Positions 35,707 through 43,926 of a stretch of DNA of 64,000 nucleotides are shown in pieces. A program made the translations under genes and the position numbers. The stretch's first letter is position 1, and each line of letters starts with the position of its first letter. Source of the DNA: Flavobacteriia bacterium (GTDB lineage Bacteria; Bacteroidota; Bacteroidia; Flavobacteriales; Schleiferiaceae); the NCBI GenBank assembly GCA_013373425.1, contig JABXHW010000033.1, positions 60,117 through 124,116 of the forward strand, written 5' to 3'. Below the pieces are notes generated by a model. That model ran no database searches. It worked only from the letters and a program-made list of their open reading frames with translations, and was not told the origin of the DNA.

Positions 35707-35714
35707 CAAAGATA
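35707..35714 (-). promoter_or_regulatory. Probable -7 box of the wza-wzc promoter
   Basis: TATCTTTG on the minus strand matches TAnnTTTG and would start transcription about 23 bases before the wza start codon. No TTG is found at the usual 17-23 bp distance, so this is a partial match. The 232-bp gap between wecB and wza also holds an imperfect hairpin (35866-35887) with no U-run on the minus strand. Confidence 0.4.
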
Positions 35715-35909
35715 AACAGGTGGATGGAGTTGGAACGGCTATGATGGTTTTTTTTTAGTTGAGACCTATCGGTGCAGTAAGAACCCTTAATGCATTAATT
35801 TCCAAGCAATCTCGTTCTCTAAATCATGAGAAACATAATCACATCTACATTTACCGAATTGATTCATGCCCTTTAAATGAAAGGCATTGCTTTTTGAAGA
35901 ATTCCAGCT

Positions 35910-36995
35910 CTACAATTTCAATAAATGCTCTACGATTCTGCCAGCTGTTTGTCCATCCCACAACTCCGGTACACTGCCTTTTTTCCACTCTCCAGCGAAA
36001 AGCTTCGCCAAGGCAGGTGGAACCGCTTTAGGATCTACTCCCAAAAGCTCGTTTGTTCCCTCGGTGATGGTTTCCGGACGCTCGGTATTCTCTCTCAAAG
36101 TCATACACGGAATACCCATTACTGTAGTTTCTTCAGTGATTCCACCGGAATCTGTAATTACGGCTTTACTGCGCTCAACCAGGTAATTGAACTCCAAATA
36201 TCCAAGCGGATCAACTTGCTTTAGTCGTTCGTGATGAACGCCTAACCCGTCAAGAATTTTCCGGGTTCGAGGATGCACAGGAAATACCAGGGGTAAGTCT
36301 TTAGAATGAAGAATAATTGCCTCGAGCAGCTCTTTTAACTTGTACTCCTCGTCGACATTGGCCGGTCGATGAAGCGTTAAAACTATGTAGTTTCCTTCTT
36401 CTAAGTCAAATTCATCCCAAAGGGCAGGTCTTCTGAAATGAGGACGCTTGGCCAAAAGCGTATCTATCATTGTATTTCCGACCCAAAAGATTTGATCATC
36501 TTTAGCGCCTAATCCGCGGAGTATTGAATTAGCCAACTGAGTTGTGGTGAAGAAGTAATCAGAAATACTATCTGTGACCATGCGGTTGATTTCCTCAGGC
36601 ATCGTAATATCCCCGGAACGAATTCCAGCCTCAACATGAGCAACCCTGATGTGGAGCTTTTTAGCAGCAATCGAACATGCCATAGTGCTTGTCACATCTC
36701 CAACGACCAAGCAAATGTCACATGGCTCTTTCATCAAAAGCGCCTCATATCCCACCATAATCTTGGCGGTTTGCTCAGCTTGAGTCCCCCCGCCAGCACC
36801 CAAATTCTCATGTGGCTCCGGAATATTGAGGTCTTCAAAAAAACTTCCACTCATGTTTTTATCGTAGTGCTGACCGGTATGCACTAATCGAAAGTCAATA
36901 TCCTCACCTCTGTTCTTGGCCGCTATAATAGCATGCACAATAGGGGCAATTTTCATAAAATTCGGACGTGCACCCGCGATCAAATCAACCTTCAT
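35910..36995 (-). CDS. wecB: Non-hydrolysing UDP-GlcNAc 2-epimerase (WecB/WbpI family)
   Basis: A 361-residue GT-B-fold epimerase. It begins VDLIAGARPNFMKIAPIVHA and has LVHTGQHYDKNMSGSFFEDL, HVEAGIRSGDITMPEEINR and the C-terminal ITDSGGITEETTVMGIPCMT, all conserved in non-hydrolysing 2-epimerases. Normal substrate is UDP-GlcNAc, giving UDP-ManNAc. The WbpI form acts on UDP-2,3-diacetamido-glucuronate, and with wlbA/wlbB in this locus that role is possible. It lies 88 bp after the response regulator and before the wza promoter region. Confidence 0.88.
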   Translation of the reverse strand: MKVDLIAGARPNFMKIAPIVHAIIAAKNRGEDIDFRLVHTGQHYDKNMSGSFFEDLNIPEPHENLGAGGGTQAEQTAKIMVGYEALLMKEPCDICLVVGDVTSTMACSIAAKKLHIRVAHVEAGIRSGDITMPEEINRMVTDSISDYFFTTTQLANSILRGLGAKDDQIFWVGNTMIDTLLAKRPHFRRPALWDEFDLEEGNYIVLTLHRPANVDEEYKLKELLEAIILHSKDLPLVFPVHPRTRKILDGLGVHHERLKQVDPLGYLEFNYLVERSKAVITDSGGITEETTVMGIPCMTLRENTERPETITEGTNELLGVDPKAVPPALAKLFAGEWKKGSVPELWDGQTAGRIVEHLLKL

Positions 36996-37083
36996 AGAGC
37001 TCGGAAATAGTGTAATTACTTATCAAGAGGCCGCAAGGTACATGACTTTTCACAAAAGGAGAAGTAATGAATTTAATCAAAGG

Positions 37084-37764
37084 TTAATTTATAACCAGGA
37101 TAAATCCCTCCCCATGAACGTTCTGAATTTCAATGGCCTTGTCCTCTGATAGGTACTTCCGCAATTTAGCCACATAAACATCCATAGATCGACCCGTGAA
37201 GTAGTTTTCATCTTTCCAAATCTTCACGAGAGCCACTGATCTTGGAAGTAAATCGTTTTTGTGACGTGCGAGCAAATCTAGCAATTGAGACTCTTTTGGG
37301 GATAGTTTTCGCTCTTCTCCATTCAGTGTGAGAATTCGCAAGCGCGGGTCGAACTCGTATTTTCCAATATGGTGCTTATCTCCTTCTTGCTTCGATTGCC
37401 CAGGCTGACGATGAAGAATAGCTCGAATCTTGGCGAGTAGGAGTTCGGTATCGAAGGGTTTGGTCAGATAGTCGTCGGCCCCCAAGCGGAATCCTTCCAG
37501 CATATCTTCCTTCATGCTCTTTGCAGTGAGGAATATCAAAGGTTGATTAGGTCTGGCTTTTCGCATTTCCTTCGCCGTAGAAAACCCATCTCTCTTGGGC
37601 ATCATCACATCTAAGATGCACAGGTCCCACAAACCATCAGCAAATTTCGACAAGCCCTCGTCTCCATTCACCGCTAATTCTACTTCGTATTCATTCAACT
37701 CGAGGAAATCCTTCAACATCGGTCCAAAAGCCTCATCGTCCTCTACGAGCAAAATTCTCTTCAT
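37084..37764 (-). CDS. OmpR-family response regulator
   Basis: A 226-residue two-domain regulator. The receiver has the acidic pair E8-D9-D10, the phosphoacceptor D52 in CILDVMMPKRDG, and the switch lysine in GADDYLTKPFD. The C-terminal winged helix includes RKLSPKESQLLDLLARHKN and SMDVYVAKLRKYLSED, as in RprY-like proteins. The likely partner is the sensor kinase at 39852-41444, now separated by rfbC, rfbD and the four-helix-bundle gene. The targets are unknown; nearby polysaccharide genes are the obvious candidates. Confidence 0.9.
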   Translation of the reverse strand: MKRILLVEDDEAFGPMLKDFLELNEYEVELAVNGDEGLSKFADGLWDLCILDVMMPKRDGFSTAKEMRKARPNQPLIFLTAKSMKEDMLEGFRLGADDYLTKPFDTELLLAKIRAILHRQPGQSKQEGDKHHIGKYEFDPRLRILTLNGEERKLSPKESQLLDLLARHKNDLLPRSVALVKIWKDENYFTGRSMDVYVAKLRKYLSEDKAIEIQNVHGEGFILVIN

Positions 37765-37847
37765 GTGTGTCGTTTTTGTGAAAGTACAACAGGACGGGAA
37801 ATGTTAAAATGAAGAGGGGAAGTTTGACATTTTTTTGGCAAGGTGAA

Positions 37848-37884
37848 GAGTGACGGGTAACGAGTTTCGAGTAACGGGTTTGAG
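37848..37884. repeat. Left GGGTAACGAGT-type repeat block
   Basis: Contains GTGACGGGTAACGAGT followed by CGAGTAACGGGT, i.e. iterated (C)GGGTAAC/GAGTAAC units. A reverse-complement version stands at 38386-38415 on the other side of the four-helix-bundle gene, so the two blocks form imperfect inverted repeats around it. Confidence 0.65.
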
Positions 37885-37965
37885 CCTAAAGGAGCAAGTT
37901 CTCTAGTGAGATTCTAACACAATCCAGCCTTCCTCCCTAAATTTCACTAACCAAACTCCGATACA

Positions 37966-38307
37966 ATGAACTATGAAGATTTAGTCGTCTACCAAAGAGC
38001 GGTAAAATTAGCGGCACAGGTTATTCCGTATGCCTCAGAACTCAGACCCTACCGATTGAGTGAACAGATTTGCGCATGTGTTCTAAGTATTTCAAGCAAC
38101 ATAGCTGAGGGCTCCTCTTATTCCTCAAAAAAAGACTTTAATCGATTTCTAACCTATGCTAAAGGTTCCGCGGCGGAACTTTCATCCCAGCTCGTGGTCC
38201 TACATTCAATCTACCCTTCTCACGAAAACCTAGAACACTGGAAATCAGAAGCTGAGGTGATTCAAAGAATGCTCCACAAATTGAAAGCTTCAGTCGAAAA
38301 CTGGTAG
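37966..38307 (+). CDS. Four-helix-bundle protein (S23/Avd-like family)
   Basis: A 113-residue all-alpha protein: MNYEDLVVYQRAVKLAAQVI, then CVLSISSNIAEGSSYSSKKD and FLTYAKGSAAELSSQLVV. These are the hallmark segments of the family first named for 23S rRNA intervening-sequence proteins and related to the Avd accessory protein of diversity-generating retroelements. The molecular function is not established; RNA or nucleic-acid binding is suspected from those relatives. It is alone on the plus strand, inserted between minus-strand genes and bracketed by inverted GGGTAAC-type repeats. No reverse transcriptase or rRNA gene is near. Confidence 0.88.
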   Translation: MNYEDLVVYQRAVKLAAQVIPYASELRPYRLSEQICACVLSISSNIAEGSSYSSKKDFNRFLTYAKGSAAELSSQLVVLHSIYPSHENLEHWKSEAEVIQRMLHKLKASVENW

Positions 38308-38385
38308 TAGCCATCCTTATACTCTCCAATTTGCACTTCTGATCAGAATCCCTTTCCGCATGTTTGTCTTTACCCACTAAACGTG

Positions 38386-38415
38386 ACTCGCCACTCGTAA
38401 CCCGTCACCCGTTAC
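38386..38415. repeat. Right GGGTAACGAGT-type repeat block overlapping the rfbD stop
   Basis: ACTCGTAACCCGTCACCCGTTAC reads as GTAACGGGTGACGGGTTACGAGT on the minus strand, the inverted counterpart of the block at 37848-37884. Its last bases (38412-38414) form the TAA stop codon of rfbD, so the repeat reaches into the 3' end of that gene. Confidence 0.65.
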
Positions 38416-39272
38416 CTAAAGCGCACAACCATCCTCAACTCCTCCTCCCAAGCCGCATTCTCCCAGCCTGTGGCTTCTAACTTCGTCAAATCCATAACGG
38501 AGTAATATGGACGCTTAGCTTTTTGAGGATACTCTTCGCTGGTGCAGGGCGATACTGAACCGGGGAGGTTGGCAATGCGCTTGATTGCAGTGGCGAATTC
38601 GTACCAGGTGGTGGCTCCTCGGTTGGAGAAATTAATAGTTTCCTTATCCATTAACCCCAAGCGATAGTCCGAGCGCAGATAGTCGCGGACAAAATGTGCC
38701 AAGCTGTATGCGGAAGTAGGTGTGCCGCGCTGGTCGTTGACCACCTTGAGGTCCCTACCCTCACCCAATAGGCGCATCATCGTATTCAAGAAATTATTTC
38801 CAATATTGCTATAAAGCCAACTCGTGCGGATGATTAAATGAGAAAGTCCGGATTGTCTCACCACCTCTTCCCCTTGGAACTTGGTCCTGCCGTATACGCT
38901 CTCTGGACTTACCTGTTCCGATTCTGATCTTGGAACTTCTTCAGAAGTAGCCCCGTAAACAAAGTCAGTCGATATGTAGACTATCCTCGCTCCTACAGTC
39001 TTTGCCGCTTTTACTAGGGCTTTAACTTGAGTAACATTGACTTTCTCTGCCAATTCTGGTTCATCTTCGGCTTTATCAACAGCTGTATATGCAGACGTGT
39101 GAATAATCGTATCAATCATTCTTCCCTTAAGAAGCTTCTCCCAACTCTCCACTTTGTAGATGTTCATATCACGAGAGGCTATGAACTCCAATCTTTCATT
39201 TTCGAGAGGCTTCCAAGTTTCCTTGATGCATGTCGCTAATTGCCCATTCCCACCGGTGACAAGTACATTCAT
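38412..39272 (-). CDS. rfbD: dTDP-4-dehydrorhamnose reductase
   Basis: A 286-residue SDR. The nucleotide motif is VTGGNGQLATCI (5-16), followed by TSAYTAVDKAEDEPELAEKVN and STDFVYG, with catalytic Y127-x3-K131 in SVYGRTKFQGE. RmlD reduces dTDP-4-keto-L-rhamnose with NAD(P)H, giving dTDP-L-rhamnose. It overlaps rfbC by 4 bp. Its C-terminus ends within the repeat block next to the four-helix-bundle gene, so the final residues may have been replaced by the insertion, though length is close to normal. Confidence 0.93.
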   Translation of the reverse strand: MNVLVTGGNGQLATCIKETWKPLENERLEFIASRDMNIYKVESWEKLLKGRMIDTIIHTSAYTAVDKAEDEPELAEKVNVTQVKALVKAAKTVGARIVYISTDFVYGATSEEVPRSESEQVSPESVYGRTKFQGEEVVRQSGLSHLIIRTSWLYSNIGNNFLNTMMRLLGEGRDLKVVNDQRGTPTSAYSLAHFVRDYLRSDYRLGLMDKETINFSNRGATTWYEFATAIKRIANLPGSVSPCTSEEYPQKAKRPYYSVMDLTKLEATGWENAAWEEELRMVVRFR

Positions 39273-39820
39273 AGCGTCGATTCGATTTCGTGGAGCTCAG
39301 GAAGAATCATATCCTTCTCAGACAATTTTACATCCATATCGTCAATAGGCCACTCAATTTTCAATTCCATATCCCGATAATGAATGCCGCGCTCGTGACT
39401 ATGAGAATAATGGTTGTCACATTTGTAAGAAAAAATGGTGTCGTCCTCTAGAGTAATAAATCCATGTGCAAATCCACGAGGAATAAAAAGCATCTGATGA
39501 TTTTTAGCGGATAATTTTACCCCGAACCACTTTTTGAAAGTAGGCGAATTTGGACGAATGTCCACAGCCACATCCCATACAGAGCCTGAAATTACTCGAA
39601 CAAGCTTAGCTTGAGCCGCTTCTCCTATTTGAAAATGCAAGCCACGGAGAACTCCCTTTGAAGATTTACTTTGATTATCCTGAACAAATACAGGACTCAA
39701 CCCCGTTAACTTTGTGAATATCAGGTCGTTATAAGATTCAAAGAAATACCCTCGGTGATCGCCATAAACAGTAGGCTCAAGTAGAAAACAGTCCTTTAAA
39801 GGCTCGGAAATGACTTTCAT
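39269..39820 (-). CDS. rfbC: dTDP-4-dehydrorhamnose 3,5-epimerase
   Basis: A 183-residue cupin enzyme. It has DHRGYFFESYND, the catalytic His62 in KGVLRGLHFQ, VWDVAVDIRPNSPTFKKW and LFIPRGFAHGFITLEDD, all family signatures. RmlC epimerises C3 and C5 of dTDP-4-keto-6-deoxyglucose. It follows the sensor kinase by 31 bp and is translationally coupled to rfbD. Together with rfbA at 3.5 kb it leaves only rfbB unaccounted for. Confidence 0.95.
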   Translation of the reverse strand: MKVISEPLKDCFLLEPTVYGDHRGYFFESYNDLIFTKLTGLSPVFVQDNQSKSSKGVLRGLHFQIGEAAQAKLVRVISGSVWDVAVDIRPNSPTFKKWFGVKLSAKNHQMLFIPRGFAHGFITLEDDTIFSYKCDNHYSHSHERGIHYRDMELKIEWPIDDMDVKLSEKDMILPELHEIESTL

Positions 39821-39851
39821 GAATGCTTAGTCTTTGACACATTGTGTAAAA

Positions 39852-41444
39852 TCAAGCCAAATCTAAGGTAATTATGAAAGTACTTCCTTGACCAACCGAA
39901 CTCTTCACTCGAATTTCTCCGTTGTGCATGTCAATGATCTCCTTGGCATACGCTAGTCCAAGTCCATGACCCTTAACTGTGTGAACATTTCCCCTCTCTG
40001 CTCGGTAGAATCGATCAAAGATGTGCTCCCGAACATCCTTAGACATCCCTATGCCATTATCCTGAATGTACAGTTGGACTTTATTTCCTTCGACAGCAGC
40101 ACGAACTGAAATTTCAGGAGCACTAACTGAGTATTTCACAGCATTGTCCAAAATATTGATGAGAACATTGGTGAAATGATGCAAGTCGAGTGAGACTTTG
40201 ACATCCTCAGGGATATCGGTTGTGAGAACGCCTTCACGCCCTTCAATTGCCAGTGCCATGTGCGTACATGCATCTTCAACCACATGCAACAATGGAGTCA
40301 CCTCTTTCTTCAATTGAATATCTCCCTTGTCTAAAAGCGACATCTGAAGCACGTGCTCTACCTGCTTGTGCATTCGCTCATTCTCCTTTTTGATAATGTT
40401 GGTGTAGTGTTTTCGCTTGTCAACATCTTCCGAAAGCTTCGGTGAATTCAACGCATCGATAGCCAAGTTAATAGTAGCTAAAGGTGTTTTGAACTCGTGC
40501 GTCATATTGTTGATGAAGTCGTTCTTGATGCTATTGATCTTCTTCTGACGCAACATCTGTCGAATCGTACTCCAAAAGGTGATAATCACTCCCAAGGTGA
40601 AGAGGATGCTCAACGCGAACATCATCCACATTTCACCATAGATATAAGCTTCTCGACCAGGCATCTGAAGTAGAAGGAATCTCGGCGAACCCCACAGGTC
40701 GCTTCTAAAAATCGGAACCTTGTAATTTGATCTTGATGCTTCTTCGTCAAAGCCTTCACTTTTCAAGGCTGTGAGATAATCTCCTTCTTGAACTGCATAT
40801 TGGTACTCGGCTCCCACACCCTTGTGCTCCAATTCAGCTCTGATAATTGAATCGATCAACTCATTCTCAAATCGTGAATCAATAGGTACCCAATCTCTCA
40901 CTGAGCTTCGAACAAACGTTTGAAGCACCGTATCCATAGTGAGCACGCGCTCTTCAACACGTTGCATCTGCCCTAAGTACAAACGAATCTTGCCATCTAC
41001 ACTTCTCCGGCCGGCTCCCTCCTGACTTACCTCAACTCGAAGTGGACCACCGGGTGCGAAATAGGTGGTATCGGCTTCATATCGGAAGGTGTAGAATGAA
41101 CCACTGTCCGCTAAGTCCTCTTCCAAAGCCGAACTCTGAGAAAGAAGTAGTTGGTCTTGGGCAGCCTCTATGTCTAATTGTTGAGCACTATCGACCACAC
41201 TGAAAACCTCGGGAATCTGCTCTGTGAGCCAAGGACGAAAGTTCGTCTCCGAATCTAAAAGACGCATAGCATCGACCCCCTCAATTTGCTCTCCCGCATT
41301 GCGCATAGCGTCGAGGACATCACTTTTGAAACGAGCTCTTCGCACTTCAAGGGCATTCGAAAAAAGCCAGACCTGGAGCGCGATAGAGCCAATCAAAGCA
41401 AGTGTGATCAACCCAATAAGATACCTAGAGTTCCCTGTAGTCAT
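39852..41444 (-). CDS. Membrane sensor histidine kinase
   Basis: A 530-residue kinase. A first membrane helix is at about 9-29, a periplasmic sensor region of ~240 residues has no recognisable domain, and a second helix (FALSILFTLGVIITFW) is near 275-292. The DHp motif is NNMTHEFKTP with phosphoacceptor H316. The ATPase domain has N box LINILDNAVKYS, G1 IQDNGIGM, F box IFDRFYRAERGN and G2 GHGLGLAYAKEI. It is the probable partner of the OmpR-type regulator 2 kb downstream on the same strand. Confidence 0.92.
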   Translation of the reverse strand: MTTGNSRYLIGLITLALIGSIALQVWLFSNALEVRRARFKSDVLDAMRNAGEQIEGVDAMRLLDSETNFRPWLTEQIPEVFSVVDSAQQLDIEAAQDQLLLSQSSALEEDLADSGSFYTFRYEADTTYFAPGGPLRVEVSQEGAGRRSVDGKIRLYLGQMQRVEERVLTMDTVLQTFVRSSVRDWVPIDSRFENELIDSIIRAELEHKGVGAEYQYAVQEGDYLTALKSEGFDEEASRSNYKVPIFRSDLWGSPRFLLLQMPGREAYIYGEMWMMFALSILFTLGVIITFWSTIRQMLRQKKINSIKNDFINNMTHEFKTPLATINLAIDALNSPKLSEDVDKRKHYTNIIKKENERMHKQVEHVLQMSLLDKGDIQLKKEVTPLLHVVEDACTHMALAIEGREGVLTTDIPEDVKVSLDLHHFTNVLINILDNAVKYSVSAPEISVRAAVEGNKVQLYIQDNGIGMSKDVREHIFDRFYRAERGNVHTVKGHGLGLAYAKEIIDMHNGEIRVKSSVGQGSTFIITLDLA

Positions 41445-41572
41445 GCTTCAAAAGTAACGTGCTGGTCCCCACTGTTCCGCATTTTAACACGCATTTATGA
41501 GGTGCTTGATGATTGTACTTGTGTTCAAACTTTATGCAGGCTTCAATGTTAAGTCGAAAAAGAAAGAGCAAC

Positions 41573-42265
41573 ATGACATATTTGATCGTAGGAGGAACTT
41601 CAGGAATTGCAAACCAAGTGGTCCATCAACTGCTAAGCGAAGGACATGATATCATCACGGTCAGTCGCAATGAATGGAACGGTCAGACTTCTGATAAGCA
41701 CGCCCATCACGTATTGGACGGAGCCAAAGAAGTAGATCAAATCGAGCTTCCGACTGAGCTAGATGGACTTCTATACGCCCCTGGAACAATTAATCTAAAG
41801 CCGTTTCGCGGATTAAAAGACGATGACTTCATGCATGATTTCGAGGTGAATGCACTCGGGGCGGTTCGAGCTATCCGTCACGCTCAAACTGCCTTGAAGA
41901 AAAGTGGAAACGGCTCAATAGTCCTATTCAGCACTGTAGCCGTTTCTCAAGGAATGCCGTTCCACAGTAGCATCGCAATGGCAAAAGGTGCTGTTGAAGG
42001 ACTAACCCGAAGTCTGGCGGCCGAATTTGCACCAAATATTAGAGTCAATGCGGTAGCGCCTTCACTTACAGACTCTCCCCTTGCATCAAATCTGCTATCC
42101 AACGATAAGCGACGTGAAGCCAGCGCTGACCGACATCCACTGAAACGCGTGGGCACCACTGAGGACCTCGCAAATGCATGCACCTATTTGTTAAGTTCAA
42201 AGAGCGGCTGGGTAACAGGACAAGTACTCAATGTTGATGGTGGAATGAGCACTGTTCGCGTCTAG
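41573..42265 (+). CDS. SDR-fold protein without the catalytic tyrosine, in photolyase operon
   Basis: A 230-residue SDR from ATG 41573 (MTYLIVGGTSGIANQVV); an upstream ATG at 41513 would add a non-homologous leader. The cofactor loop is GGTSGIA, NAG is replaced by YAPGTIN, and S120 is kept. In the active-site Y-x3-K the tyrosine is replaced by Ile134 (SSIAMAKGAVEG, K138). The C-terminal NVDGGMSTV is normal. Without Tyr the usual hydride-transfer chemistry is doubtful, so it may bind a ligand or flavoprotein instead. It ends one base before the GTG of the next photolyase gene. Confidence 0.82.
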   Translation: MTYLIVGGTSGIANQVVHQLLSEGHDIITVSRNEWNGQTSDKHAHHVLDGAKEVDQIELPTELDGLLYAPGTINLKPFRGLKDDDFMHDFEVNALGAVRAIRHAQTALKKSGNGSIVLFSTVAVSQGMPFHSSIAMAKGAVEGLTRSLAAEFAPNIRVNAVAPSLTDSPLASNLLSNDKRREASADRHPLKRVGTTEDLANACTYLLSSKSGWVTGQVLNVDGGMSTVRV

Positions 42266-43729
42266 GTGAATGAAGTTGGAATATACTGGTTGAAACGCGA
42301 CTTACGTCTTCGAGATAACGCGGCATTACAGGCCGCTGTAAATCGAAGTAAGAAACTAATTCTCCTCTACATCATAGAGCCAGAGTGGATTTCACACCCC
42401 ACTTTTGATGATAGGCATCTTCACTTCGTATATCAAAGTTTGAATGACCTGAACATTCAACTTGGCCAAATCACAATCTGGACGATGCACGGAAATGCCA
42501 TTTCTGTGTTTCAAGCATTGCATTCTCAACTTAATTTCACGGAAGTATTTAGTCATGAAGAAACCGGATTGGCTTGGTCTTATGCAAGAGATCGAGAATT
42601 GTTGACATGGCTTGAGGACCAAAACATCCGCTGGACAGAGTTTCCTTCAAACGGTGTAGAACGGGGATTGAAAAATCGAGAGGGTTGGCAGCAGAGATGG
42701 TATCAAACCATGAAAGCCCCACAAATTGAAGTCGATTTAAAGCAGATAGCGGAGCGTGCCATTCCAGCACCCAAAATTGAAAATTATAGTGATTTTCGAT
42801 TCGTGAACATACGTGAAACCCTTGAATCCATAGGCAATACAGGTATGCAGCCTGGAGGTGAGCACAATGCACATCGATATCTCAAGTCTTTTGTAAATGA
42901 TCGCTACATTGGATACAATCGGAATATCTCAAAGCCGGAAAGGAGCAGGTATCACTGTTCACGACTTTCTCCCTACCTCGCCTATGGAAATTTGAGTATT
43001 CGCCAAGCTTATCAGAAGGTATCCCGTTTGAATTCACACAAAAGAGACGTGACCGCCGTTCTATCGAGGTTTCGTTGGCACTGTCACTTCATTCAGAAAT
43101 TTGAAATGGAGGACAGAATGGAGTTTGAGCATTTGAATCGCGGATTCTCTGACATTCAGTTCGATTACAATCAAGAGTTCATCGATGCTTGGAAGGAAGG
43201 TAGAACAGGCTTTCCATTGATTGACGCCTGCATGCGTTGTGTTCAGCGAACCGGGTATATCAACTTCCGTATGCGGTCTATGTTGGTTTCATTCCTTACA
43301 CATCATCTGAATCAAGATTGGAGGACGGGAGTGAATCATCTTGCTCAGCTCTTCCTTGATTTTGAACCTGGGATACACTATCCGCAATTCCAGATGCAAG
43401 CTGCTGTAACAGGCATTCATACCATTCGCATCTATAATCCTGTGAAACAATCTCAGGATCACGACCCAAATGGAGATTTCATCAGAAAGTGGGTGCCCGA
43501 ATTGAAGCCAATACCCGCACCATTCATTCATGAGCCCTGGAAACTGACCTCTATTGACCTCATCGGATTTGGAATGGATGAGCTCAAGTATCCTGCTCCA
43601 ATTATCGATTTAGAATCCGCCGCAAAAGAAGCACGAAAGAGGCTGTGGTCGCGAAAAGCAAATTCGGCCGTAAAAGCGGATAAACAAAGGATTCTGAATC
43701 GCCATACGTACAATCGCGGATCCGAATAA
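42266..43729 (+). CDS. Cryptochrome/photolyase-family flavoprotein
   Basis: A 487-residue protein starting at GTG 42266, directly after the SDR stop. The N-terminal antenna domain starts [20 protein letters not shown]. The FAD domain has [38 protein letters not shown] and [20 protein letters not shown]. The NFRMR segment takes the place of the HNRLR or SNRGR found in CPD photolyases and DASH proteins, so it belongs to a separate subgroup. DNA repair of UV lesions or a photoreceptor role are both possible. It is the first of three flavoproteins of this superfamily here. Confidence 0.85.
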   Translation: MNEVGIYWLKRDLRLRDNAALQAAVNRSKKLILLYIIEPEWISHPTFDDRHLHFVYQSLNDLNIQLGQITIWTMHGNAISVFQALHSQLNFTEVFSHEETGLAWSYARDRELLTWLEDQNIRWTEFPSNGVERGLKNREGWQQRWYQTMKAPQIEVDLKQIAERAIPAPKIENYSDFRFVNIRETLESIGNTGMQPGGEHNAHRYLKSFVNDRYIGYNRNISKPERSRYHCSRLSPYLAYGNLSIRQAYQKVSRLNSHKRDVTAVLSRFRWHCHFIQKFEMEDRMEFEHLNRGFSDIQFDYNQEFIDAWKEGRTGFPLIDACMRCVQRTGYINFRMRSMLVSFLTHHLNQDWRTGVNHLAQLFLDFEPGIHYPQFQMQAAVTGIHTIRIYNPVKQSQDHDPNGDFIRKWVPELKPIPAPFIHEPWKLTSIDLIGFGMDELKYPAPIIDLESAAKEARKRLWSRKANSAVKADKQRILNRHTYNRGSE

Positions 43730-43776
43730 TACAAGCAAGTAGTTAAACTCTACTCCATTTCTTGGGTTATTGGTTC

Positions 43777-43926
43777 ATGAAGGAAGAGAAGATGTGTCCG
43801 GTTTGCAACCGCCCTTTCTCGTGGCGTAAAAAATGGAAAAAAAACTGGGACGAAGTAAAATACTGCAGCGAGCGTTGCCGTAGAAATCGAAGTAAACTCA
43901 AAAATGCCGAATCAGAAGACCATTAG
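43777..43926 (+). CDS. DUF2256 small zinc-ribbon protein
   Basis: A 49-residue protein: MKEEKMCPVCNRPFSWRKKW, then about ten residues and YCSERCRRNR. Two Cys pairs (C7/C10 and C30/C34) can bind one zinc. The F-x-W-R-K-K-W segment followed by W-x3-V-x-Y-C-S is the DUF2256 signature, a family usually encoded beside DASH cryptochromes and photolyases. Its function is unknown. The reading frame overlaps the start of the Fe-S photolyase gene by 23 bases, which implies translational coupling. Confidence 0.88.
   Translation: MKEEKMCPVCNRPFSWRKKWKKNWDEVKYCSERCRRNRSKLKNAESEDH

Noticed and set aside
35866..35887. Terminator between wecB and wza
   Set aside because: The hairpin has a bulge and no T-tract on the minus strand; only a short T-run follows on the opposite strand, where no gene ends.
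37848..38415. Diversity-generating retroelement
   Set aside because: The four-helix protein resembles Avd, but no reverse transcriptase, template repeat or variable repeat is present.
41449..41456. TACTTTTG box before the sensor kinase
   Set aside because: It is only 4 bases from the start codon and lacks a TTG at the proper distance, so it is probably chance or would need a leaderless mRNA.
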